A stretch of 64,000 nucleotides of DNA from positions 1 through 64,000 of the forward strand of contig JBEPTZ010000003.1 in the NCBI GenBank assembly GCA_041691815.1. Direction: 5' to 3'. The translations under genes and the position numbers were made by a program. Below, one piece after another: positions 8,388 through 16,744 of the stretch; position 1 is the first letter of the stretch; each line of letters starts with the position of its first letter. The notes beneath the pieces are model-generated. The model did not search any database and was not told the origin of the DNA. It saw only the letters and a program-made list of their open reading frames with translations. Origin of the DNA: 70-18 sp041691815. Lineage in GTDB: Bacteria > Pseudomonadota > Alphaproteobacteria > Acetobacterales > Acetobacteraceae.

Positions 8388-8478
8388 GCGGGTTCCCCCG
8401 CACCGCCAAGCCTGTTACCGTGGTGGTCGAACTGGTTCGGGCGCCACAACGCCCGCAAAAAAAGCGAGGAGGCGTGTC

Positions 8479-9735
8479 ATGCGTGTCACCAGGCGGAGTG
8501 CCGTGGTCGGGCTGTCGGCCGTGGCGGGAACCCTTGCCTTCGCGGCGAACCCTGCCACCGCGGCCGATACCATCAAGATCGGCGCCATCTACCCGCTCAG
8601 CGGCAACGCCGCCAGCGCCGGTGAATCCGCCAAGGCGGCGCTGGAAGTGGCCGAGGACATCGTCAACAACGCCCACCCCGAACTCGGCGACATCACCCTG
8701 GCCAAGGGCGCCGGCCTGCCCAGCCTGGGTGGCGCCAAAATCCACTTCATCTTCGCCGACAACCAGGGTTCGCCGGCGGTCGGCCAGAACCAGGCGCTGC
8801 GCCTGATCACCCAGGAGCATGTCACGGCGCTGACCGGCGCCTACCAGTCCGGCATCACGCTGACCGCCAGCGCCATCGCCGAGAAATACGGCGTGCCGTT
8901 CGTCAACGGCGAGTCGGTCGCCGCCAACCTGACCGAGCGCGGCTTCAAGTGGTTCTTCCGCACCACCCCGGTCGCCGCCGACATCGCCAAGACCTACATG
9001 GCGTTCCTCAAAGATCTCAAGGCCGGCGGCCAGAAGGTCGACAGCATCGCCGTGGTCTACGAGAACAGCGATTACGGCACCTCGATCGCCAAGGTGCTGG
9101 AGCAGGTCGCCAAGGGCGAAGGCTTCAATATCGGCCTGCAAATCCCGTACAGCGCCAACACCACCGACGTGCAGCCCCAGGTATTGCAACTCAAGCAGGC
9201 CAAGCCCGACGTGGTGGTGTTCGTCAGCTACACCTCGGACGCCATCCTCTACGTCAAGGCGATGCATTCGCTGGACTACAAACCCGCGGTGCTGATCGGC
9301 GACGACAGCGGCTTTTCCGACGCCTCGTTCCTCAAGACCGTCGGCAACATCGCCCAGGGCGCCATCAACCGCTCGGCCTGGGATACCGGCAAGCCAGGCA
9401 GCCCGACCTTCCATATCAACGAGATGTACAAGAAAATCCGCGGCGCCGATCTCGACGACACCGCCGGCCGCGCAATGCAGGGCGTGCTGACCCTGGCCGA
9501 CGCCATCAACCGCGCCGGCTCCACCGACCCGGCCAAAATCCAGGCCGCGCTGAAAGCCACCGACCTCAAACCCAACCAACTGATGATGGGCTACCAAGGC
9601 GTGAAATTCGACGCCAAGGGCAACAACACCCTCGCCTCCGCCCTGCTGATCCAGGTGCAAGGCGACAAATACGTCGCCGTCTGGCCCAAAGCCCACGCCA
9701 CCGCGCCGCTGCAACTGCCCTACAAAGGCTGGTAA
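8479..9735 (+). CDS. livK: branched-chain amino-acid type ABC transporter binding protein
   Basis: 418-residue periplasmic binding protein (type 1 fold). The signal peptide MRVTRRSAVVGLSAVAGTLAFA has a twin arginine and cleavage is likely after AATA-A. The mature part starts IKIGAIYPLSGNAASAG and shows two lobes (IHFIFADNQGSPAVGQNQALRL; GVPFVNGESVAANLT). A strong GAGGAGG ribosome-binding site lies 7 bp before ATG. It is the first gene of livKHMGF and delivers ligand to LivHM. The exact ligand (branched-chain amino acid, amide, urea or short organic acid) cannot be told from sequence. A 190-bp palindrome separates it from livH. Confidence 0.88.
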   Translation: MRVTRRSAVVGLSAVAGTLAFAANPATAADTIKIGAIYPLSGNAASAGESAKAALEVAEDIVNNAHPELGDITLAKGAGLPSLGGAKIHFIFADNQGSPAVGQNQALRLITQEHVTALTGAYQSGITLTASAIAEKYGVPFVNGESVAANLTERGFKWFFRTTPVAADIAKTYMAFLKDLKAGGQKVDSIAVVYENSDYGTSIAKVLEQVAKGEGFNIGLQIPYSANTTDVQPQVLQLKQAKPDVVVFVSYTSDAILYVKAMHSLDYKPAVLIGDDSGFSDASFLKTVGNIAQGAINRSAWDTGKPGSPTFHINEMYKKIRGADLDDTAGRAMQGVLTLADAINRAGSTDPAKIQAALKATDLKPNQLMMGYQGVKFDAKGNNTLASALLIQVQGDKYVAVWPKAHATAPLQLPYKGW

Positions 9736-9777
9736 GACCCATGCCGCTGCGCCCTCGTGGCGGCGGGTCGCAGTCAG

Positions 9778-9966
9778 GCAAGGCTGGGGCGCTGCCCCAG
9801 ACCCCGCCAGGGGCCGAGCCCCTGGACCTCGGTTTTGGTTGCCTTCGGCAGAGGGGGGCGAGGTACTGGTTGCAACACCGCCTAGCCCCCCTCTGCCGAA
9901 GGCAACAAGATGATGGGTTCCAAGGGCCCGGCCCTTGGCGGGGTTCGGGGCAGCGCCCCGTCTTGC
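9778..9966. repeat. long imperfect palindrome between livK and livH
   Basis: The left arm (9778-9859) and the right arm (9885-9966) are inverted copies of each other over about 80 bp. Matching blocks include GGGGCGCTGCCCC and its mate, ACCCCGCCA.GGGCC, and a perfect inner pair GTTGCCTTCGGCAGAGG / CCTCTGCCGAAGGCAAC. A 25-bp spacer forms the loop. Sub-hairpins (GGGGC-GCT-GCCCC type) sit within each arm. It is unrelated in sequence to the A/B elements. In RNA it would fold into one very stable structure after the livK stop, likely protecting livK mRNA and reducing livHMGF expression. Confidence 0.85.
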
Positions 9967-10000
9967 TTGCTGCGGTCCACCACCACCACGGTGCGGCGGC

Positions 10001-10867
10001 ATGAGTCTTACCCTCTTGCAGGTCGTTATTGGCGGGTTGTTGCTGGGGGCGGTTTATGCGTTGTTGGCTTCGGGTCTTACGTTGATCTGGGGCATGATGA
10101 ATGTGATCAACTTCGCGCATGGCGATTTCGTCATGTTGGCGATGTATACTGCGTTCGTGGTGTTCAAGACGTTGGGTTTGGGGCCGGCGGCGTCGGTGCC
10201 GATTGCCGCGTTGTTGTTGGCGACGCTCGGCGTCGTGGTTTATTTCTCGCTGATGCGTCACATCGTCGAGGCGCCGATCATCGCCCAGATTCTGGCGACG
10301 TTCGGGCTGGCGTTGTTTCTGCGTTATGCGACGTTCTGGTATTTCGGCGCCAATTTCCTGTCGCTGCCCGGTGATCTGGTGGGCGGCACCTATGACATCG
10401 GCGGCATCAGGCTGTCGGCCTCGCGGCTGCTGGCCGGGCTGGTGGCGCTGCTGCTCACCGCCGGGCTGCATTTGTTGCTGACCCGCACGGCGCTTGGCAG
10501 CAAGATGCTGGCGGTGGCCGAGGACGAGACCGCGGCCGAGCTGATGGGCATTCAGCCGGCGCACATGCAGGCGGTGGCCTGGGCGCTGGCGGCGGCGGCG
10601 GCCGGGGTGGCGGGGGCGTTGATCGCCACGTTTTTCTACATCTCGCCGACGGTGGGGGAGACGCTGGTGATCGTCGCCTTTGTCACCGTCACCCTGGGCG
10701 GCTTCGGCAGCATACCTGGCGCGCTGGTCGGCGGATTGCTGATCGGGGTGATCGAATCGCTGTCGTCGTACTTGATCGGCGCTGTCTATAAGGACATCGT
10801 CACCTATTCGCTGTTCGTTGCCGTGCTGTGGGTGCGCCCGCAGGGGCTGATGGGCCGTTCTTCATGA
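10001..10867 (+). CDS. livH: branched-chain amino-acid type ABC permease LivH
   Basis: Inner-membrane permease, 288 residues, with about eight hydrophobic spans. Family marks: LLQVVIGGLLLGAVYALLASGLTLIWGMMNVINFAHGDFVML at the N-terminus and the EAA-like region with FVTVTLGGFGSIPGALVGGLLIG near the C-terminus. ATG 10001 follows the long palindrome; the frame is open from 9935 but those residues come from the palindrome's arm. The stop overlaps the livM start (ATGA). The first about 350 bases use many TTG/GGG/GTT codons, unlike livK and livM. It forms the translocation pathway with LivM. Confidence 0.9.
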   Translation: MSLTLLQVVIGGLLLGAVYALLASGLTLIWGMMNVINFAHGDFVMLAMYTAFVVFKTLGLGPAASVPIAALLLATLGVVVYFSLMRHIVEAPIIAQILATFGLALFLRYATFWYFGANFLSLPGDLVGGTYDIGGIRLSASRLLAGLVALLLTAGLHLLLTRTALGSKMLAVAEDETAAELMGIQPAHMQAVAWALAAAAAGVAGALIATFFYISPTVGETLVIVAFVTVTLGGFGSIPGALVGGLLIGVIESLSSYLIGAVYKDIVTYSLFVAVLWVRPQGLMGRSS

Positions 10868-11844
10868 GCTGGGGCCTGATGCGCCGCTATCTGTGGCCGG
10901 CGATCTGGCTGGTGGTGCTGCTGGCGTTTCCGCTGGTCTGGCACTCGCCGTTCCAGCAGCGGCTGGGGGCGCTGGTGCTGCTGTATGCCATCGCCGCCTC
11001 GGCGTGGAACATCCAGGGCGGCTATGCCGGGCAGATTTCGGTGGGCCATGTGATCTTTTTCGGCTGCGGCGCCTATGGCTCGCTGGCCGGCTACACCCAT
11101 TGGGGGCTGCCGCCTATCGCCGGGGTGCCGCTGGGCATGGCGGCGGCGGTGGCGATCGCGGCACTCATCGGCAAACCGACGCTGCGGCTGTCCGGGCATT
11201 ATTTCAGCATGGCGACCATCGCGGTCGCCGAGCTGGTGCGGCTGGTGGTCAGCAACACCGATTGGCTGGGCGCCGCCATCGGCCTCTCCGGCCCCACGTT
11301 GCCGCGCGGCGTCTATGACCTCTCGTTCACCTCGGCGCTGCCGTACTACTACCTGTTCCTCGCGGTGCTGCTGATCACGCTGCTGATCACCTGGCGGATG
11401 CAGGGCAGCCGGATCGGCTATTACCTGCGCGCCATCAAGGACAGCGAGCGCGCCGCCCGCTCGCTGGGGGCGGCGGCGGCGCGCTACAAGATGTATGCCT
11501 TCCTGCTCAGCGCCGCACTCACCGCGGCGGCCGGCTCGATGTACGCGATCATGATCGGCTTCGTGGACCCGGAATCCGGCCTCGGCATCCTGATCTCGGT
11601 GAAGATCCTGATCATGGCGGCCCTTGGCGGCGTCGGCACGCTGACCGGCCCGCTGATCGGGGCTGCCATCCTGGTGCCGCTGGAGGAGATTTCCAACAAC
11701 ATGTTCGGCGGCAGCGGCGCCGGCATCACCTTCATGGTCTATGGCGCGGTGATCATGCTGCTGGCCCGCTTCCAGCCCGGCGGCCTGCTGGAGTTGATCG
11801 ATCGCCTGCGGCAGCGCCGCCGGAGTGCCCGCCGTGCTGCTTGA
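10864..11844 (+). CDS. livM: branched-chain amino-acid type ABC permease LivM
   Basis: Second permease subunit, 326 residues, many membrane spans. It begins MSWGLMRRYLWPAIWLVVLL and carries the LivM marks AASAWNIQGGYAGQISVGHVIFFGCGAY and, near the C-terminus, the coupling region AALGGVGTLTGPLIGAAILVPLEE. ATG 10864 overlaps the livH stop, and the 3' end overlaps livG by 20 bp, so the genes are translationally coupled. Works with LivH, LivG and LivF in ATP-driven uptake. The basic C-terminal tail (RLRQRRRSARRAA) is cytoplasmic. Confidence 0.9.
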   Translation: MSWGLMRRYLWPAIWLVVLLAFPLVWHSPFQQRLGALVLLYAIAASAWNIQGGYAGQISVGHVIFFGCGAYGSLAGYTHWGLPPIAGVPLGMAAAVAIAALIGKPTLRLSGHYFSMATIAVAELVRLVVSNTDWLGAAIGLSGPTLPRGVYDLSFTSALPYYYLFLAVLLITLLITWRMQGSRIGYYLRAIKDSERAARSLGAAAARYKMYAFLLSAALTAAAGSMYAIMIGFVDPESGLGILISVKILIMAALGGVGTLTGPLIGAAILVPLEEISNNMFGGSGAGITFMVYGAVIMLLARFQPGGLLELIDRLRQRRRSARRAA

Positions 11845-12571
11845 AGCGCGCGGGGTCACCATGGCGTTCGGCGCCTTCAAGGCGGTGGACGACGCCAATG
11901 TCGGCGTCGCGGAAGGCGAGGTGCTGGGGCTGATCGGCCCCAACGGCGCCGGCAAGTCGACCTTCTTCAACTGCCTCACCGGCGACCTGACGCCGACCAG
12001 CGGCCAGATAAGCTTCGCCGGCCACGACGTCACCCGCCTGCCGCCGGAGGGCCGCGCCGCCCTCGGCATCGCCCGCAGCTTCCAGGTGCCGCTGACCTTC
12101 GGGGGCATGACGGTGCTGGACAATGTGATGATCGGCGCCTTCCTGCGCACCTCGCACACCCATGAGGCACGTGACCGCGCCCGCGCGGTGATCGAGCGTG
12201 TCGGTCTGGCGCGTCTCGCTGACGTCCCGGCGCGCAGCCTCGGCACCCCTGGCCGCAAGCGGCTGGAGATTGCCCGCGCGCTGGCCACCGAGCCGAAGGT
12301 GCTGCTGCTGGACGAGGCGATGGCCGGCCTCACGCCCTCCGAGGTGCGCGAGGCGATCGAACTGGTGCGCGGCATCCACCAGTCCGGCATCACGCTGGTG
12401 ATCGTCGAGCACATCATGCAGGTGATCGTCACCCTGGCGCAGCGCGTGGTGGTGTTCCACCAGGGCCGCGAGATCGCCAACGGCACCCCCGCCGAGGTGA
12501 CCAGCGAGGCGCAGGTGATCGAGGCCTATCTCGGCAAGCGCGCCGCCCGCGCGATGCAGAAGGCGCGCTGA
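11825..12571 (+). CDS. livG: branched-chain amino-acid type ABC ATPase LivG
   Basis: ATP-binding subunit, 248 residues. Walker A GPNGAGKST near 39-47, a signature region reading SLGTPGRKRLEIARAL in place of the usual LSGGQ (typical of LivG proteins, here SLGTPG), Walker B VLLLDEAMAGL and the H-loop IVEHIM. The GTG start at 11825 lies within the end of livM and gives the normal N-terminus PAVLLEARGVTMAFGAFKAV. The final TGA overlaps the ATG of livF. Couples ATP hydrolysis to transport on the cytoplasmic face. Confidence 0.9.
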   Translation: MPAVLLEARGVTMAFGAFKAVDDANVGVAEGEVLGLIGPNGAGKSTFFNCLTGDLTPTSGQISFAGHDVTRLPPEGRAALGIARSFQVPLTFGGMTVLDNVMIGAFLRTSHTHEARDRARAVIERVGLARLADVPARSLGTPGRKRLEIARALATEPKVLLLDEAMAGLTPSEVREAIELVRGIHQSGITLVIVEHIMQVIVTLAQRVVVFHQGREIANGTPAEVTSEAQVIEAYLGKRAARAMQKAR

Positions 12572-13278
12572 TGCTCAGCGTCAAGAATCTCGAAGTCCGC
12601 TACGGCGACCTGATCGGTGTCGCCGACGTGTCGCTGGAAGTGCCGCAGGGTGGCGTGGTGGCGCTGCTCGGCTCCAACGGCGCCGGCAAGACCACCACGC
12701 TGAACGCCATCGCCGGGCTGATCCGGCCCTCGGGCGGCGAGATCGCCTTCCGCGGCGAGAACATCGCCGGCCGCCCCGCCCACGCCATCGTCCGCCGCGG
12801 GCTGGCGCTGTCGCCGGAGGGCTGGCGGCTGTTCACCCAGCAGACCGTGGAAGCCAATCTGCGCCTCGGCGCCACGCCACTCTCGAACCGCGCCCGGGTG
12901 GCCGAGTTGCTGGCCAGCGTCTACGCGTTGTTCCCCCGCCTGGCCGAACGCCGCCGCCAGCAGGCCGGCACCATGTCCGGCGGCGAGCGCCAGATGCTGG
13001 CGGTCGGCCGCGCGCTGATGAGCGACCCGCAACTGCTGCTGCTCGACGAACCCAGCCTCGGCCTGGCGCCGGCGATCGTCGAGACGATGTACGAAACCTT
13101 CGATCGGCTGCACCAGGCCGGCCTCACCATCCTGCTGGCGGAACAATCCGTCGAACTGGCGCTGGAGTTCGCCGACCACGCCTATGTGCTGCAGGTCGGC
13201 CGCTCGGTGCTGGCCGGCCCGGCGCGCGAGATGGCCGACAATCCCGAGGTGCAGCGCGTGTATATGGGGCTTATTTGA
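12571..13278 (+). CDS. livF: branched-chain amino-acid type ABC ATPase LivF
   Basis: Second ATPase subunit, 235 residues. Walker A GSNGAGKTT near 34-42, Q-loop region, ABC signature MSGGERQMLAVGRALM, Walker B LLLLDEPSLGLAP and switch histidine region LLAEQSVE. The ATG overlaps the livG stop (TGATG). This is the last gene of the liv operon; after it, a 16-bp perfect palindrome lies before the convergent marC gene. Confidence 0.92.
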   Translation: MLSVKNLEVRYGDLIGVADVSLEVPQGGVVALLGSNGAGKTTTLNAIAGLIRPSGGEIAFRGENIAGRPAHAIVRRGLALSPEGWRLFTQQTVEANLRLGATPLSNRARVAELLASVYALFPRLAERRRQQAGTMSGGERQMLAVGRALMSDPQLLLLDEPSLGLAPAIVETMYETFDRLHQAGLTILLAEQSVELALEFADHAYVLQVGRSVLAGPAREMADNPEVQRVYMGLI

Positions 13279-13282
13279 CGCC

Positions 13283-13298
13283 ATGCATTCGAATGCAT
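13283..13298. terminator. 16-bp perfect palindrome between convergent genes
   Basis: ATGCATTC followed directly by GAATGCAT, between the livF stop (13278) and the marC stop (13316). It may act as a weak transcription stop or mRNA end-stabilising hairpin for both genes; there is no strong T-tract (only ATTTT 12 bp later on the plus strand), so a DNA-binding site is also possible. Confidence 0.4.
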
Positions 13299-13315
13299 AA
13301 CCGAATTTTCGCCGC

Positions 13316-13960
13316 TCAACGGTGCAGAATTGCCACCGCCACGTCGGTGAAGCCGGTCAGCATGATCTGCACGCCGATACACAGCAGAATGAACGCCGAC
13401 AGCCTGGCGACCGTGCGCCGGGCCGAGGCGCCGAGCAGGCCGGCGATGCGGTCCGCCGAGCGATAGGCAACCCAGATCACCGCCGCCATCGCGACGCAGG
13501 CCGCAGTCATGCCGACGAAGAACGGCACCACGCCGATCACCGGCCGGCCGGCGCCGAGTGCGACCGCGACCGAGATGGTGCCGGGGCCGGTGGTGAACGG
13601 CAGGGTGAGCGGGAAGAAGGCGATATCCTCGGTGCCTGGTCCAGTGGACTCTACCTGCTCGGCCTTGCGCGCCTCCTGCCGCTCGGGCGCCGACAGCAGG
13701 TCCCAGGCACGCAGCGCGACCACCGCACCGCCGGCCAGCCGGAGGGCTGCGAGCGAAATGCCGAAGAAATTCAGCACATAAGCGCCGCCCCATAACGCAC
13801 CCAGCATCACCAGCAGCGAATAGGCGGCAACGCGATTGGCGAGGCGGCGGCGCTCCTCGCTGGTGGATTCGCCGACCACCTCGTTGAAGATGAACGCCGC
13901 ACCCGGCGGGTTGACGATGGAGAATAGCGCCGGGAAGGCGAGCAGGAAGGCGCTCAGCAT
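13316..13960 (-). CDS. MarC family integral membrane protein
   Basis: 214-residue protein with about six membrane spans, of the MarC/UPF0056 family: N-terminal AFLLAFPALFSIVNPPGAAFIF, a central loop with charged residues and then FFPLTLPFTTGPGTISVAVALG, the most conserved family motif. MarC proteins were once linked to antibiotic resistance but their function is not known. ATG 13960 gives the normal family N-terminus; the frame continues upstream through an A/B element and that part is repeat sequence. It is convergent with livF. Confidence 0.85.
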   Translation of the reverse strand: MLSAFLLAFPALFSIVNPPGAAFIFNEVVGESTSEERRRLANRVAAYSLLVMLGALWGGAYVLNFFGISLAALRLAGGAVVALRAWDLLSAPERQEARKAEQVESTGPGTEDIAFFPLTLPFTTGPGTISVAVALGAGRPVIGVVPFFVGMTAACVAMAAVIWVAYRSADRIAGLLGASARRTVARLSAFILLCIGVQIMLTGFTDVAVAILHR

Positions 13961-13972
13961 GGGGCGGGAAGT

Positions 13973-14095
13973 CTTCTTTGTTTGAAAACAAAGAAGCAAA
14001 AAAACTTCATCCGTCTTGGAGACACCGGCATCTCCGCACCCCGACTGTTGCAAGGCGGAAAAAAAGTTTTTTGGTTCTTTTGCTCAAAAAAGAAC
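13973..14095. repeat. A/B intergenic element copy 4 (complete, reversed)
   Basis: Type B palindrome at 13973-13996 (arms CTTCTTTGTTT/AAACAAAGAAG, loop GA) on the left and a slightly imperfect type A palindrome at 14074-14095 on the right. The core reads GGAGACACCGGCATCTCC. It lies 5 bp beyond the stop of the M20 amidohydrolase gene and 12 bp upstream of the marC start, both on the minus strand. Confidence 0.88.
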
Positions 14096-14100
14096 ATTTT

Positions 14101-15273
14101 TTATTCCGTTCTGAGCTCCTGCTCCACCAAACCCGCCCAGAACGACGCGCCGATCGGCAGGATCGCGTCGTTGAAGTCGTATTTCGGGTGATGCACCGCG
14201 GTGCTCCCCGTGGCGCCGTCGGCCTGGCCGATGCGCACGAAGCAGCCCGGCACCGCCTGGGCCATGAAGCTGAAATCCTCGCCGCCCATGCTCGGCGGCC
14301 GCTCGCGGATCACCTTGTCGGCGCCGAGCAGCCGGGCGGCCGCAATGGCGGCGCGCTCGGTGGGCTCGGCGGCGTTGACCACCGGCGGGTAGCCGCGGCG
14401 GTACTCGACGCTGGCCTGGGCGCCGTGTGCCAGCGCGGTGGTTTCGGCGATCATCGGCAGCAGCTGTTGCACCTCGTCCTGCACATCGGGCTTCAGGGTG
14501 CGCACGGTGCCGGAGAGCATCGCGGTGTCCGGGATTACGTTATTGGCGCTGCCGGCGTGGAACTGGGCGATCGAGACCACCGCGCTGGCCAGCGGGTCGA
14601 TGCGGCGCGAGACGATCGATTGTAGCGCCAGCACGATATGGCTGCCGATCACCACCGGGTCGATGGTGGTGTGCGGCCGGGCGGCGTGGCCGCCCTTGGC
14701 GGCGATGGTGATGATGAAGCGGTCCGAGGCGGCGGAGACCGAGCCGGCGACCGCGGTCATCACCCCGACCGGCAGGCTGGTGTCGTTATGCGCGCCGAAC
14801 ACCATGTCGCACGGAAAGCGCCGGAACAGGCCTTCCTCGACCATGATGCGGCCGCCGCCGGCATTCTCCTCGGCGGGCTGGAAGATGAAGTGCACGGTGC
14901 CGTCGAAATTGCGGGTTTCGGCGAGGTATTTCGCCGCACCCAGCAGCATGGTGGTGTGGCCGTCATGGCCGCAGGCATGCATCCGGCCGGGGTTCTGCGA
15001 TTTGTGTTCGAAGTCGTTCATCTCCTGCATCGGCAGCGCGTCCATGTCGGCGCGGATGCCGATGCTGCGGCCGGAGGTGCCGGCGCGCAGCGTGCCGACC
15101 AGCCCGGTGCCGGCCAGGCCGCGAGTGACCTCGATCCCCCAGGCGGCCAGCTTGTCGGCCACCAGCTGGCTGGTCCGGTGTTCCTCCAGGCCGAGTTCCG
15201 GATGCATGTGCAGGTCGCGCCGCCATTCGGTGAGCTGTGCTGCGTCGGCGGCGATGCGATTGATGACGGGCAT
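14101..15273 (-). CDS. M20 family amidohydrolase (hippurate hydrolase type)
   Basis: 390-residue metallopeptidase-fold amidohydrolase. Metal-site motifs of the M20D group are seen: ADMDALPMQE near 75-84, HACGHDGHTTMLLGAAKYL near 104-122, FQPAEENAGGG with the catalytic Glu pair, the dimerisation-domain histidine in GGHAARPH, and the late GGEDFSFM motif. M20D enzymes hydrolyse N-acyl amino acids, hippurate or indole-acetyl conjugates. ATG 15273 gives the family N-terminus (INRIAADAAQLTEWRRDLHMHPELG); the frame is open upstream without homologous character. Substrate unknown. Divergent from the methyltransferase gene. Confidence 0.88.
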   Translation of the reverse strand: MPVINRIAADAAQLTEWRRDLHMHPELGLEEHRTSQLVADKLAAWGIEVTRGLAGTGLVGTLRAGTSGRSIGIRADMDALPMQEMNDFEHKSQNPGRMHACGHDGHTTMLLGAAKYLAETRNFDGTVHFIFQPAEENAGGGRIMVEEGLFRRFPCDMVFGAHNDTSLPVGVMTAVAGSVSAASDRFIITIAAKGGHAARPHTTIDPVVIGSHIVLALQSIVSRRIDPLASAVVSIAQFHAGSANNVIPDTAMLSGTVRTLKPDVQDEVQQLLPMIAETTALAHGAQASVEYRRGYPPVVNAAEPTERAAIAAARLLGADKVIRERPPSMGGEDFSFMAQAVPGCFVRIGQADGATGSTAVHHPKYDFNDAILPIGASFWAGLVEQELRTE

Positions 15274-15398
15274 GAGGGCGCTTCCGGTGCTGCCAATGTG
15301 AAGGGGGAGTATCGCCAAGGACAGCGGCGCTGGCCAGGGGTTCGGCGGCCGATGGCGGGCGACGCGACGTGCCATCGGCGCGATGCTATGAGTCCGCA

Positions 15399-16205
15399 AT
15401 GCAAGGACCGGACACGTCGTGCCGTTCGACCGCCAGCCTGGCCGCCGAGGCCTGGGCGGAGGTTCGCGAGCCACTGGATCGGCAGCTCTCGCCGCTCGGC
15501 CTGGATGCCATGGCGGTGCTCTCGCCGTGCCGCGGGGAGACCATCGTGGATGTCGGCTGCGGGACCGGGCAGACCGTGTTGCAACTCGCCGAGCGGGTTG
15601 GTCCTGGCGGGCGGGTGTTTGGCGTCGATATCGCACCGCTGTTGCTCGGTATCGCAGGTGAGCGCGCACGCGGGCTGCGGCAGGTTCGCTTTATCACCGG
15701 CGATGCGGCGGTGCTGAAGCTGCCTGCCGGCAGCGTCGATGCGTTCTACTCGCGGTTCGGGGTGATGACCTTTGCCGACCCGGTGGCAGCGTTTGGCAAT
15801 TTCCATCGGATGCTGAAATCGGCCGGCAGGCTGGCATTCGTCTGCTGGCGCTCGCTGGAGGAGAACGAGTTGGATCTATTACCGCTCCGCGCTGCCGGGC
15901 TGGCGCGCATGGTCGATGTGACGCCGTTCAGCTTTGCGGCGCCGGGTGACATTCGTCTTGTGCTGGAGAAGGCGGGGTTCAGCGCGATCAGTATCGTCGC
16001 GCACGATCAGGCGGTGAGCAGTGGGACCCTGGACGCCATGGTGACGGTGTTGCTGAGGGTCGGAGCGCTGGGCAGGATTGTGCGGGAGCACCCTGAGCTG
16101 GCCGGGCCGGCCGAGGCTCGGGTTCGCGCGGCATTGCTGCGCAGGGGCGATCCGGCGACGGTTGCGTTGCGCGCGGCGACCTGGGTGGTGACCGCCCGGG
16201 CCTGA
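15399..16205 (+). CDS. class I SAM-dependent methyltransferase
   Basis: 268 residues. The SAM-binding motif I VDVGCGTGQTVLQLA is near residue 50, the acidic ribose-binding residue follows in VFGVDIAPLLL, and motif II-like GDAAVLKLPAGSVDAFYSRFGVMTF comes next, a pattern of the Methyltransf_11/25 group. The C-terminal part is probably a substrate lid. ATG 15399 is used; GTG 15369 upstream in frame is possible. The acceptor molecule is unknown. It lies 125 bp from the divergent M20 gene and 79 bp before the DUF1801 gene. Confidence 0.8.
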   Translation: MQGPDTSCRSTASLAAEAWAEVREPLDRQLSPLGLDAMAVLSPCRGETIVDVGCGTGQTVLQLAERVGPGGRVFGVDIAPLLLGIAGERARGLRQVRFITGDAAVLKLPAGSVDAFYSRFGVMTFADPVAAFGNFHRMLKSAGRLAFVCWRSLEENELDLLPLRAAGLARMVDVTPFSFAAPGDIRLVLEKAGFSAISIVAHDQAVSSGTLDAMVTVLLRVGALGRIVREHPELAGPAEARVRAALLRRGDPATVALRAATWVVTARA

Positions 16206-16284
16206 GCGCGCCGGCCGGCCATGCGCGGGCAGGTGGGGCGGCTGAGACTGGCGGGGCGGGTACGAGAGGTGGGGAAAAAAGCGC

Positions 16285-16677
16285 ATGAGCAGAAATGGGT
16301 CTCAGGACGGCAAATCAGCCTCGCACCTGATTGACGCGCGGATCGCCGCGCTGGGCGACTGGCGGGGCGAGGTGCTGGCGCGCCTGCGCCGCCTGATCCG
16401 CCAGGCGGATCCCGCGATGGTCGAGGAATGGAAGTGGCGCGGCGTGCCGGTGTGGTACCATGGCGGTATGGTCTGCACCGGCGAGACCTATAACAGCGTC
16501 GTGAAGATGACTTTTGCCAACGGCGCCGCGCTGGCCGATCCGTCCGGCCTGTTCAACGCCAGCCTCGACGGCAACACCAGGCGGGCGATCGATATTCACC
16601 AAGGGCAAAGCATCGACGAGGCGGGTTTGACGGCGCTGATTCGTGCGGCGGTCGCATTCAATGCGCGGCGCCGATGA
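16285..16677 (+). CDS. DUF1801 (YdhG-like) domain protein
   Basis: 130-residue small soluble protein matching the DUF1801 pattern: an N-terminal helix with LARLRRLIRQADPAMVEEWKWRGVPVWYHGG followed by a beta region (YNSVVKMTFANGAAL) and a helical end. The family is widespread; some members are related to iron-chaperone frataxin-like folds, but the molecular function is not established. It is preceded by a GAAAAAAG stretch with weak ribosome-binding character. Flanked by a methyltransferase gene and a GFA-domain gene, all on the plus strand. Confidence 0.75.
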   Translation: MSRNGSQDGKSASHLIDARIAALGDWRGEVLARLRRLIRQADPAMVEEWKWRGVPVWYHGGMVCTGETYNSVVKMTFANGAALADPSGLFNASLDGNTRRAIDIHQGQSIDEAGLTALIRAAVAFNARRR

Positions 16678-16744
16678 CAGCGCGGAAGCGTGTCGACAAA
16701 AATAGCAATTCTGCAGTTCATTGCAGGCACAAAGCGAGCGTACC

